Of a DNA stretch of 64,000 bases, positions 55,690 to 64,000 are shown piece after piece; position 1 is the first letter of the stretch; each line of letters starts with the position of its first letter. Position numbers and translations under genes: made by a program. The stretch covers positions 23,362,750 to 23,426,749 of the forward strand of contig CM033719.1 of NCBI GenBank assembly GCA_019671005.1, given 5' to 3'. The DNA comes from Hibiscus mutabilis. Lineage: Eukaryota; Streptophyta; Magnoliopsida; Malvales; Malvaceae. The notes under the pieces were generated by a model. That model was given only the letters and a program-made list of their open reading frames with translations, ran no database searches and was not told the DNA's origin.

Positions 55690-56985
55690 CATGCCTCGGT
55701 AATACCCTGGTACGCGGATTTAGTTAATTTCCTTGTTTGTGGTATTTTACCTTATGGCCTTACTCACCAAGGGAAGAAGCGGTTCCGCCATGATGCTAAG
55801 AATTACTTTTGGGACGAGCCTCTTTTGTTTAAACAATGTGCAGATCAGGTTATACGCCGATGTGTCCCTGAAGAGGAGCAACAGAATGTACTCCGACAAT
55901 GCCATTCTTCACCCTATAGAGGTCATTTTGGAGGAATACGTACCGCGGCCAAAGTTTTGCAATCCAGTTTGCATTGGCCAACACTGTACAAAGATGCCCA
56001 AGAGTTTTACAAGCAATGTGATCGTTGCTAGAGGATGGTCAATATCTCTAGACGACATGAGATACCGCTCTAAAACATCATCGAGGTGGAATTGTTCGAT
56101 GTATGGGGGATCGATTTTATGGGACCTTTCCCATCTTCATTCGGTAACCTCTACATTTTACTTGCCGTCGACTACGTGTCTAAATGGGTTGAGGCAGCTG
56201 TAGTTCCCACCAACGATTCCAAGTCCGTGCAACGATTCTTGCAAAAAAATATATTTACACGGTTTGGGGTGCCGAGAGAAATTATCAGTGATGAAGGCAA
56301 GCACTTTGAAAACAAACTTATTGCCAAGATGTTGCAACGCTTTGGCGTGTCACACAAAATTGCCACGGCATATCACCCACAGACCAATGGGCAAGCAAAA
56401 ATTTTCAACCGAGAATTGAAGGGTATACTCGAGAAAGTTGTAAATCCCTCTAGGAAGGATTGGTCAGTAAGACTAGATGATGCACTTTGGGCATATCGCA
56501 CTACATTCAAAACACCCTTAGGTATGTCTCCCTTCCGACTTGTCTATGGCAAAACATGCCATCTACTAGTGGAAATCGAACACAAGGCATATTGGGCAAT
56601 CAAGACCGTGAATATGGATTGGGGAAGTGTCGGGCAAAAGCATTTGTTGGACCTCAACGAGATAGAAGAATTCCGTGCACTCGCCTATAACAATGCACCA
56701 ATCTACAAGGAGAAAACAAAGCAATGGCATGACAAGAAACTATTGTCGCGACAATTCATGCCAGGGTAACTAGTTCTCTTATTCAATTCTCGGCTGAAAC
56801 TTTTCTCGGGAAAACTGAAATCAAGATGGTCGGGACCTTTCGAAGTTGTCGAACCGTTCTCCCATTGTGCCGTGACAATCAAGTCCATCACTGACGAACA
56901 TGAATTCAAAGTCAATGGACAAAGATTGAAGCACTACAACGGTGCCCATGTAGAACGTAACAAAGAAGTGGTCACCTTAGGAGAT
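55690..56985 (+). pseudogene. Integrase of the Athila-type element
   Basis: 55700-56031: PWYADLVNFLVCGILP, LFKQCADQVIRRCVP and the zinc-binding HSSPYRGHFGGIRTAAKVL with YKQCDRC, then TAG. 56086-56769: GIDFMGPFPSS (first D), REIISDEGKHF (second D), TAYHPQTNGQAKIFNREL, where the catalytic glutamate (QAE/QVE) is lysine. ALWAYRTTFKTPLGMSPFRL and LLDLNEIEEFRALAYNNA follow. After TAA at 56767 the same frame continues to about 56985 (KWSGPFEVV-like step). Confidence 0.9.
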
Positions 56986-57617
56986 GCATGAGCATGCTCT
57001 CCTTTCGATATTTTCTTTTTCTTTTTATTTTTTCAAACTATTTATTTTTTTATTTAATTTTTGTTTATTAATTTCGGTTATTTTTCTTTTTAGGATAAAT
57101 TTATTTATTTTCTTTAAGAGTAAGACTACATCTTTCTTTCATATTTATCTAATTGTTTTTAAATTTTAGGTTTAAGAATTTCTTTGCACATCTTTATTTA
57201 TTTTCTTTTATTAGTTTATCTTTAATTTTAATCCTTATTTTATTTATTTTTGAATTGTAGGAAAAGAGTTCAAGATAAAGAGGAAATTGATTCAAGAAGA
57301 AAATTTCTTCAACAAGGAAATTAATGGGCTAAATCTAATGCTTATATTAAGCCTCCAATTTACCCTAAATAAACCCTACATAGCCGGCAAAACCCTTCTC
57401 CTTCCCCAAATCCCCTAGCCGTCCCCTTCCCCCAATCAAAACACTTGTTTTCTTCATTTCCAATTAATCCCACCCACCATATTTACTACCTATCTTTTCT
57501 ATTTAACCCATCACCCTTAACTTCCAAGAAACCTATTCATACTTTTCATCTTGCAAATCTTTAGTTTCTTTTGCTTTCTTTTCTTTGTTTCTACCAAACT
57601 CACAACCAAGATCATCC
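56986..57617 (+). other. Pyrimidine-rich spacer after integrase
   Basis: T-rich with repeated TTTATTTATTTT blocks (57010-57260), then CCCTAGCCGTCCCCTTCCCC. No coding signature. The T-rich block followed by AG near 57261 could be a splice acceptor, as proposed for downstream ORFs of Athila-type elements, but this is inference. Confidence 0.45.
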
Positions 57618-59137
57618 ATGGCATCCAAAATCGAATTTTTTGTTCATCCAAAGAACCAAGATAAAAGAAGTTTGCTACATCGGTGGTTCAAGAAAAATTT
57701 CAGTCCAAGTTTGAAAGCCAGAAGATTTGCGAAGAACAAGGCTTCGAATACTCCTACTCTCATCAAGATTTCGGCCTTGAACCATTCATCTTTGAAAGGA
57801 TTACACATCAAAAGTGGCAAATCTTTTGCCATCAAATGGAACCGGGTAACATCTCATGGGTAAGAGAATTCTATGCTCACCCACCTAACCCGGATAATCC
57901 TTATGTTTTTGTTCGTGACAAGGCAATACTCATAATCCCCGAAAGCATCAACACCTTTTACGAGCTCTACGTTGAGAAGGACAAGCATCAAGCCTTTGTT
58001 GATCAACTCACACCCAAGCAACTCGACAAGGTGCTTCAATAACTCACTCAACCGGGAACTCATTGGAACAACGGTAAATACAAGGGCATGGTAAATCGCC
58101 TTCAGCTTAAACCCGAGGCAAAATTATGGAATAAGTTTGTTAAAACTTCTCTAATGCCCACAACATATAATACCACCGTTGATACACCTTGTCTTTTGCT
58201 CATACATTCTATCTTGCATAATTGCTTCATTAACATTGGAAAAATTATTTGTGATGAGATTTTTGTATGTAGCACAAAAGACAAGGGTTCTCTTTTCTTC
58301 CCTTGCTTAATTTCCAATCTTTGCAAGGAGATGCATGTTCCAAGTAAGTCCACTGATGAAAAGGCCCTACCAGAGTTCGGTTGGAATTGAGCACAAATCT
58401 GAAAGCTAATGGGAAAGGCACCGGTAAAATCCCCAACGCCTTCAATTGCCGTGGCAACTCTTGCCGCCTCGGCAACTCCTAATGCCCAAGCAACTGATGC
58501 CCGGGCAACTCGGACAGCAACCCTGAGACAACTTGAAGCACTCTTACAACTGTTGGAGAACCGCTTTAGGCAAATTGAAGACCGTAAACTAATGTTCATG
58601 CGGTACATGAAGGATCACAACAATGCCATCACCCAAGTCATCCTGGAAAAGTACCCAGACAGTCGCATGCCGTTCCCCATCTTTCTTACTGAAATCCTTG
58701 CTACGGTCACCAATGAAGCAGTTGCCAAGGTAACCGCAACAGATGATGCTGCAACAACCTACACTGCGCCTGCCCAAGCAGTTGCCATGACAACCAACAC
58801 TGAAGATGTCGCGGCAACCAAAGCTAAAGACACCCCGACAACCACTGCAAAAGCCAAAGGTAAAGCACCTATGCCCGAATCAACTCGTACTGAATCATTC
58901 TCTGATTTTTCAGATTCGGACGAGTCCTCCATTGCACAAACAAAGACCGCACCAATCGAATCCTCCAAGCCCAAGCGAAAAGCCAACGAGATTGATGAAG
59001 AGGACGATGAGGACAACCCCATACGAGGATCGATTACACCATCGGCAACAAGGAAGAAACCACCGCTTTCAAGCAAAAGAATCAAGACACCGGCCAAAAG
59101 GAAACTAATCATCCACGACGACGAACTATCAGAGTAA
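57618..59137 (+). pseudogene. Env-position ORF of the Athila-type element (putative plant transposon protein domain)
   Basis: It starts ATGGCATCCAAAATCG (57618); one frame change near 57665. Then EQGFEYSYSHQDFGLEPFIF, KWQIFCHQMEPGNISWVREF, VFVRDKAILIIPESINTFYE and CLLLIHSILHNCFINIG give a fold I know as the putative plant transposon protein domain. A low-complexity Ala/Thr linker (58410-58860), a 60-residue helical part, an acidic run (DEEDDEDNP) and a basic tail ending ELSE follow. One frame runs from 57683 to 59137 with only three stops (58040, 58388, 58400). Function unknown. Confidence 0.7.
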
Positions 59138-59529
59138 GTCCTCATTTGCATTTTACTTTTCTTTATTTTTATTTTTATTTTTCTTTGTTGTATGCATTGA
59201 GGACAATGCCTCACTCGAGTTTGGGGGGGACTGTTATTAGTTAGTTACCATGTTTAGTTGCATTCATCTTAAGTATTACATTTAGGATACATAAATTGCT
59301 TGCCATGCTTTTAGTTGGAACAAGAATTGCCTAGATTTGATGAATATCCGATGATGACTTTGCCAATGTACTTAATTGATAGAACTTTTTATTCTAGGAT
59401 AAACGTGGAAACACTTAGAATCTTACTATGATGCTAAACTTAATGAAACACTGTTGTGGCTTGATTGATTTAAGGAATTCTAGCGAACTTAGGTTGATAG
59501 TTAAAAAAATTGGGGGATTAGAATAAAAA
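59138..59529 (+). other. Non-coding 3' region with a PPT-like copy
   Basis: CATTGAGGACAATGCCTCAC then TCGAGTTTGGGGGGGA (59198-59232) closely resembles the true PPT context at 59970-60009, as if duplicated. Confidence 0.6.
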
Positions 59530-59735
59530 TTGGATGAATGCTAGAGGTGCTCGAAATTGGCTCTAGTATGTGCTAAAAAATTGATCGCTAGAGGTGCCCG
59601 AAATTGACTCTAGTATATGCTAAAATTGATCGCTAGAGGTGCCCGAAACCTGCTATAGTCGAATAAATTAATTAACTTAAGAAAACTAAAAACAAAACAC
59701 TAGAGGTGCCTAAAACCGGCTCTAGTTAAAACATG
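59530..59735. repeat. About 45-50-bp tandem repeats, CTAGAGGTGCCCGAAA type
   Basis: GCTAGAGGTGC(C/T)CGAAAT followed by GGCTCTAGTATGTGCTAAA occurs four times, less regular in the last. CTAGAG at the start and CTCTAG within each unit form inverted pairs. Confidence 0.85.
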
Positions 59736-59984
59736 TTAAAAGAACCTAATGAAGTAATTTGAAAACCTCTTGTTTGCATAGAATCTGAAAAATCAACTTG
59801 CACACAACTCCGCACACACTCACAAGCATTATAGTTTGATTCTGAGTAACTCCTAAGTTTTCCAAAAAATGAAAAGCCAATCATACTTTGTGCCACGGTT
59901 CTGAGAATTGAAATCAAGTTCAAAGCTAAGTTTGTGAAAATTGAAGTCTTGGCGGGTAATTATTAGTTTGCATTGCTTGAGGAC

Positions 59985-60009
59985 AAGCAATAGTTCGAGT
60001 TTGGGGGTG
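59985..60009 (+). promoter_or_regulatory. Polypurine tract region of the Athila-type element
   Basis: AATAGTTCGAGTTTGGGGGT ends at the LTR start TGTTAAGTG. This G-run context is characteristic of Athila elements. Confidence 0.75.
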
Positions 60010-61516
60010 TGTTAAGTGTCTAAAAGTACTATTTTATTCACCCTTTTTATCCATATTATTGCTAGACTTAGGCTCATATTAGTTACATTATTAGCCATTC
60101 ATGCATGTTTGCATTATTTTCTTGATGGACAAGTTTGATTTCATATTTTGCTGAATTTTGTGGGAAAAGGGTGCTGTCGATAGTTGTTTTTGTGTGTGTG
60201 CAGAATCACTTTCCTAAATCAGGCTGGAACCAGTTGCCAGGGAAGTGCATGAAGGAGATGCCGACGCAGTTGCTAGGGCAATGCATGAAAGGGATGCCGA
60301 GCAAGTTGCCAGGGCAATTGTCGATAAGGGATAAGATGATATGGCAGTTGAAATTGATGACTAGATAAGCCCAAGATGACGTGAAGCAAAGTTAAATCCC
60401 AAAGGAGTTTGATTTCCATGAAGAGGTCAAAGAGAAATTAAATCCCAAGAAGATAAGAGAAGATCTAGAAGGAATTTAAATATAATAAAGAATTATATTC
60501 TTTTAAAGTATTTAATTCCAACTTAACTTCTTCTTCAAGAGAGACTTTGACCTAGCCATCTCCTATTTAAAGGAGACCAAGCCGTTAACTCCAAGGGAGA
60601 GCAAAGGGGGAGAGTTCGTTTGAAAGAGAGAGGAAAATGGGAGAGATTTTGACAAAGAGGCTTCAACTATTCTCCATCTTTTTATTTATTGTTCGATTAG
60701 GTTTATGTTAGGAATTCTTTGTTTTGTGTTTCTTTGGAACCTAGCCATGAACTAAATCTATTTGGCTAAGGTTATTGTGTTTTGCGGTTGTGAGAAACAA
60801 TTGGATTTTGTTTAGGTAATAAGAGTTTGCACTTTCAATTCAATGTTTACTCATTCTTGGTTTTTATTCTTGTTTGCGAGTGAATTGGGAGAGGATATCG
60901 TAACTCTATCTATTTATCTAATATTGGGAGAGTTAGATTCAAGAAACGAATGAGTATGGTCTTTATTCAATCTATTGATGGTGAAGATTAATCTGGCTTA
61001 GGAATAAGTTAAGGATTTCAACGGCTAAGAGGAGCGCAAGATTGGTTGTTGTTCACCCTTGATTCACGCGGGGATGTATTGTCAAGGCATGCACAATTAG
61101 CTAGAGTTTCAACTTAGGGATAAGAAGAAACCATTGAAGAACGCTCCGTTGAACCTCGAAGTTGCTGCCCAGCCGCCCAGGCAACCGTCGATTAGTTGCC
61201 AAGGCAACCCCGCTGCGCAAGTTGCCACAACAACTGAGTTGCCCTTGCACTCTTTTACCAAGACGATCCAATTGGCTATCACTCCTCAACTCACGATAAC
61301 CTGGCATACTCTCTCTCATTTGATTACATCTTCTTTTACTTTATTGCTTTCTAGTTTAGTTGTTAGTTAAACTCCTACAATCTTCTTCTTGTGTTCTTTT
61401 ACTTTTTACAGTGCAAGAGATTAGATTCTTGAAGTGGCACCAGTCCTTGTGGAGACGATATCTTTTATACTATAACTTGTGACGTGTACACTTGCACAAT
61501 TATGGAGCACTTAATA
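60010..61516 (+). repeat. 3' LTR of the Athila-type element (about 1.5 kb)
   Basis: It starts TGTTAAGTGTC after the PPT. The right end GAGCACTTAATA mirrors the start, so I place the edge near 61516 with a mutated terminal CA; an alternative edge is ACGCGCTACA at 61525. It contains repeats of GTTGCCAGGGCAA (60230-60320) and GTTGCCAAGGCAAC (61195). No 5' partner LTR exists. Confidence 0.7.
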
Positions 61517-61615
61517 CGCGCTACACACGTATATACGTAATCATGTAATACTAACATTAATTAATTATTATTATATTAGCAATATTTACAAACCGGATAA
61601 AAATGAGTGATTACA
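61517..61615 (-). repeat. 5' LTR of element C, inner piece
   Basis: ACGTATATACGTAATCATGT to GAGTGATTACA, with about two differences from 46847-46934. Followed by the TAGTG duplication. Confidence 0.85.
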
Positions 61616-62480
61616 TAGTGGAGAAAAGTTTGGAGAGAAGATGTTAGGCAATACCAGAGTTGATGTCTTCCAGAAATGGCTAAGAGCCCAAACCTGGAGC
61701 AAAAGAGCTCACCCTCTGATGCGTACACCCTCCAACTTTCATCAGCATTCAAGAAAACAAAGGTTTCTACTAGAACAACTGGCACTGGATTAGTCTCCCT
61801 TTTCAGTTGCTCAAATAAGTCAAGCATAGCCACATCAATATTACCCATAACTATTGGGAAGATGACTAAACTATAGATCCTTATGGCTAAGAGATCAACT
61901 CTCTTCATCCTGTCTGGATGAGTTGGGATTACATCACGAATACTTGACCAGACAAAGAAAAAACTACCTCATCTCTTATGAATCAGACCCTTAACCCATT
62001 CTTCACTCATTCCAACAAAAGCCTGAGCCTAACATGATTGTTCTTGTTTTTAGAGGGCTTTGCATAAACCTGGTTCTTCACTACCTTGCTCAGATTGAAC
62101 AATACCAAATACTCTTCAATTGTGGGCATCATGTCTTCGCTAGTGAAAGTGAAAAATAATACCCCATATTCCAGAATTGGATTAATGCTTTGAGCAATGG
62201 CTCATCCACCTTCATATGCAACACATGAGCTATATCGCCACAGGTATTGTAGAATAACTGCTTGATTTTATAGTCAAAGCGGTCCCATACCACTCACAAT
62301 TCATGCACATTATTCTGTTTAACATTGATGTGAGCATACTCTAACATGTCTGATACTTAATCAACCGGTAAACTATCCATGCTTCCCTGCTGGATGACCT
62401 CAGACCAACGACGCACATTCACATTGTCTCATTCTTTCTTAAGTTACCTTTCATCGATGGTAAAATCTTTCTAACCGAGT
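61616..62480 (-). pseudogene. DUF7745-type ORF1 of element D, N-terminal fragment
   Basis: Reverse-strand reading: INVKQNNVHELVVWDRFDYK, KQLFYNTCGDIAHVLHMKVD, EPLLKALIQFWN (about 62340-62190), then KRVDLLAIRIYSLVIFPIVM, GNIDVAMLDLFEQLKRETNP and VPVVLVETFVFLN (61908-61730), then after a frame change WALSHFWKTSTLVL and SPNFSPL at the element C edge. The order follows the DUF7745 domain. Several stops and frame changes; start codon not certain. Confidence 0.8.
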
Positions 62481-63213
62481 GATCAGTTCGAGAATCAACC
62501 CCTTTTAATTATGCTATGTGGATGCAAAAACAAATATGCAAAACAAAAACAAAAATAAAAAAAAGAACGAATTAGTATACTAAAAAATAAACAAGAGTAA
62601 AGAATACTAGTCCAAAATAATTTCATTGTTCAAATAATAATTGGGAAGCGGATTCCAACACTTTTGGAGACATCTCCACAAATCATTCTCACAAAATAAT
62701 TTTGGATATAAAAACCTATCAACATGATATCTAGTTCTCTAGGGTTTTTCGCAGGGCTTTATTGGGGTAGGCTCTTAAATTCACAAATAAAGGTTTGGTT
62801 CTAGAAAGGTACTCGAGCTGTCCTTGTGGTCCCCTACTAAGGGTAGCAAGGCCCTTGATCCTCACCCATTATAGGCTTTTTTGAATCAAGTTCAACTCAA
62901 GGGACCCCTTTTCCTATGTCTATACGGAGAATCAATATTCTCACGAAAACATAGGGCATATGAGCCCAAAAGATACTTGCTAGGCCCATACGGTGAATCA
63001 GTATTCCCACGAGAACAATAGCGTTTTCCCTCATTTAAGCGAACGAGTCAAAGTTTAGGTATAGAGCTTATATTATGCCAAGTTTAAAAATGCGTAAAAA
63101 GAAATGGCATTCATAAATGGATAATTGAATTATATCTTACAAGAACTTGCAAATTCCGACATTAAGACAAGGTGTAATCGACTTGTGGCTAGACTCTTTT
63201 TTGTAAAAAAATA
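62481..63213 (-). other. Leader of element D
   Basis: 62810-63040 is homologous to the leader of element C, including two hairpin-like GAATCAATATTC blocks (62929-62940 and 62995-63006), GATACTTGCTAGGCCCATAC and AGCGTTTTCCC. No coding. Confidence 0.7.
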
Positions 63214-63231
63214 TTCTTAGCGGAGTTGCCA
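63214..63231 (-). promoter_or_regulatory. Degenerate primer binding site of element D
   Basis: The reverse strand reads TGGCAACTCCGCTAAGAA against the Ogre-type TGGCGACTCCGCTGGGGA; four mismatches. Confidence 0.6.
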
Positions 63232-63233
63232 AG

Positions 63234-64000
63234 CTTCGCAGCCAGGACTCGACATAAATAAAAAAACACACACTGAGTCGCCAACACTTCTGGAGCTAAC
63301 CAAGTTTACCCCCTTTTGTTGGAACATCGCATTTAAAATTTATATATCTGATGAACATAGACCAATCATGGCATAAAAAGGCATAAAAGGACAGATTTAC
63401 TTAAATTGAAATTTAATGTTTTCCCTAACAATTCTAAACTTATTATTATTAACCTAATTTAAAAATTATTCACCCTAAAATAAGTTTTATCTAAAAAGTG
63501 CACAAATTATTTAGAGCCAATTTATTAGAAAAAACTAAATCTACGGCAAAAAGGGAACCAAGCTATGCTAGGAATCTAATCTAAAGATTTTAAAATTAAA
63601 TTAAGAACTAAATTAAAGAGATTCTAACTTAAAGGTTCTAAACTAACCTAGAGATCTAAATAAAAGATATTTACACTCATGGTTATCAAGGAAAAGAAGA
63701 TTACGCTAAAGTACTGAAATAAAACATAATACATGAACGAAATAATAAAAAACTGTAAGTACATGAATTTAAATTACATAGAATTAGACATGTACAAAGA
63801 TTAAAAAATACTAAGAAAAGAGATTAAAAGGGTAGTTTTTCAAATGTGCATCATTCCCTTAATTGAGTCAACAATTAATTGGCGAGCCGAGCTTAAAAGA
63901 AAATTCAAATTAGGAATAAAAATAAAAAATAAAAAAAGACTATAAAAAGGTGCAACAATTTAAAAAGTTAGAGGGGTTATTAGTTAGAACAATAAATAAA
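63234..64000 (-). repeat. 5' LTR of element D, runs off the right edge
   Basis: The outer-facing edge TTCGCAGCCAGGACTCGACA and CACACTGAGTCGCC match the LTR at 32299. The rest is AT-rich (AACATAATACATGAACG-type blocks like those in LTR C). Length at least 767 bp. Confidence 0.6.

Larger units (their letters stand above)
53541..61516 (+). mobile_element. Athila-type Ty3/gypsy element, 5' part deleted, inside LTR C
   Basis: It contains RT, RNase H, integrase, an ORF in env position, a polypurine tract and a 3' LTR. Its 5' LTR, gag and protease are missing. It is bounded on both sides by pieces of the LTR of element C, but about 2.9 kb of that LTR is missing too, so one deletion removed LTR C sequence together with the 5' third of this element. 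Confidence 0.85.
43853..61615 (-). mobile_element. Element C: Ogre/Tat-like element without pol, hosting an Athila-type copy
   Basis: The ends are TGTAGCGATG... and ...GAGTGATTACA with a perfect TAGTG duplication (43848-43852, 61616-61620). Reverse strand order: disrupted 5' LTR, PBS of the Ogre type, leader, gag C-terminal module, coiled-coil ORF1 tail, gag, tandem repeats, PPT, 3' LTR. No RT, RNase H or integrase of C remains. LTR pieces that can be compared differ at about 5 of 190 positions, so C is much younger than B. Confidence 0.85.
32299..64000 (-). mobile_element. Element D: Ogre/Tat-like element hosting elements B and C
   Basis: From the right on the reverse strand: LTR (64000-63234, runs off window), degenerate PBS, leader, DUF7745-type ORF1 in three fragments, then, next to the last fragment, an Ogre-type LTR at 33480-32299. 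The two LTRs share their first 55 bp (TCGCAGCCAGGACTCGACA) and then diverge, so whether they belong to one element is inferred. No gag or pol of D is visible. Leader sequence is shared with element C. Confidence 0.6.

Noticed and set aside
55292..55690. Two long reverse-strand open frames (132 and 121 codons) over the Athila-type pol linker
   Set aside because: They arise because the 24-bp repeat is a multiple of three and lacks stops in several frames; no family signature and antisense to a clear pol linker.

Overview
This window reads as transposon-packed intergenic chromatin from a eudicot plant. It is AT-rich and I see no cellular gene, no rRNA and no convincing functional tRNA. What can be recognised is Ty3/gypsy LTR retrotransposons of three lineages (Tekay/Del-type chromovirus, Tat/Ogre-type, Athila-type), L1-type LINEs, Copia-type solo LTRs, hAT- and Mutator-type non-autonomous DNA transposons, and palindromic MITEs. 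A DUF7745-type first ORF in the Ogre-like elements resembles proteins I know from Malvaceae genomes. That pointer to family level is weak.

Layout. 1-4959: minus-strand Tekay-type element A, cut by the left edge (RT, protease, gag, PBS, 2.2-kb LTR). 4998-18085: AT-rich tract with little coding, holding fold-back elements, Mutator-type MITEs with 9-bp target duplications (7150-7839, 8009-8785, 12456-12879), hAT-type elements with 8-bp duplications (13058-13828, 17328-18076), a telomere-like tract and several minisatellites. 18141-20628: a 240-bp tandem duplication, then a 5'-truncated plus-strand LINE. 20765-25810: a Copia-type solo LTR, then six head-to-tail palindromic MITE copies, the last split by a minus-strand LINE that itself carries a Copia-type solo LTR. 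26151-32298: a second minus-strand LINE interrupted by a hAT element and by a Tekay-like solo LTR containing a small hAT MITE.

32299 to the right edge is one nested stack. The host is an Ogre-like element D (minus strand) whose ORF1, a DUF7745-type protein, is broken twice. Tekay-type element B (34192-43629, plus strand, near-match 5-bp target duplication) and Ogre-like element C (43853-61615, minus strand, perfect TAGTG duplication) both landed inside that ORF. Reading the three fragments of ORF1 (62480-61616, 43852-43630, 34191-33490) in order gives a continuous family match. Element C lacks pol and has a scrambled order of gag and ORF1 parts. Its 5' LTR is in turn broken by an Athila-type element (53541-61516, plus strand) that has lost its own 5' LTR and gag.

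All protein-coding parts are decayed by stops and frameshifts. Several catalytic residues are lost: protease DSG to DSR in A and B, RT second aspartate in B and Athila, integrase glutamate in Athila. The most unusual features are an in-frame 24-bp minisatellite (11 units) between RNase H and integrase of the Athila-type pol, a short palindrome GTTGCC-NN-GGCAAC scattered through that element's coding and LTR DNA, the pol-less mosaic Ogre-like elements with a shared duplicated leader hairpin, a 2.4-kb deletion with filler DNA in one LTR of element B, and the tandem MITE array.
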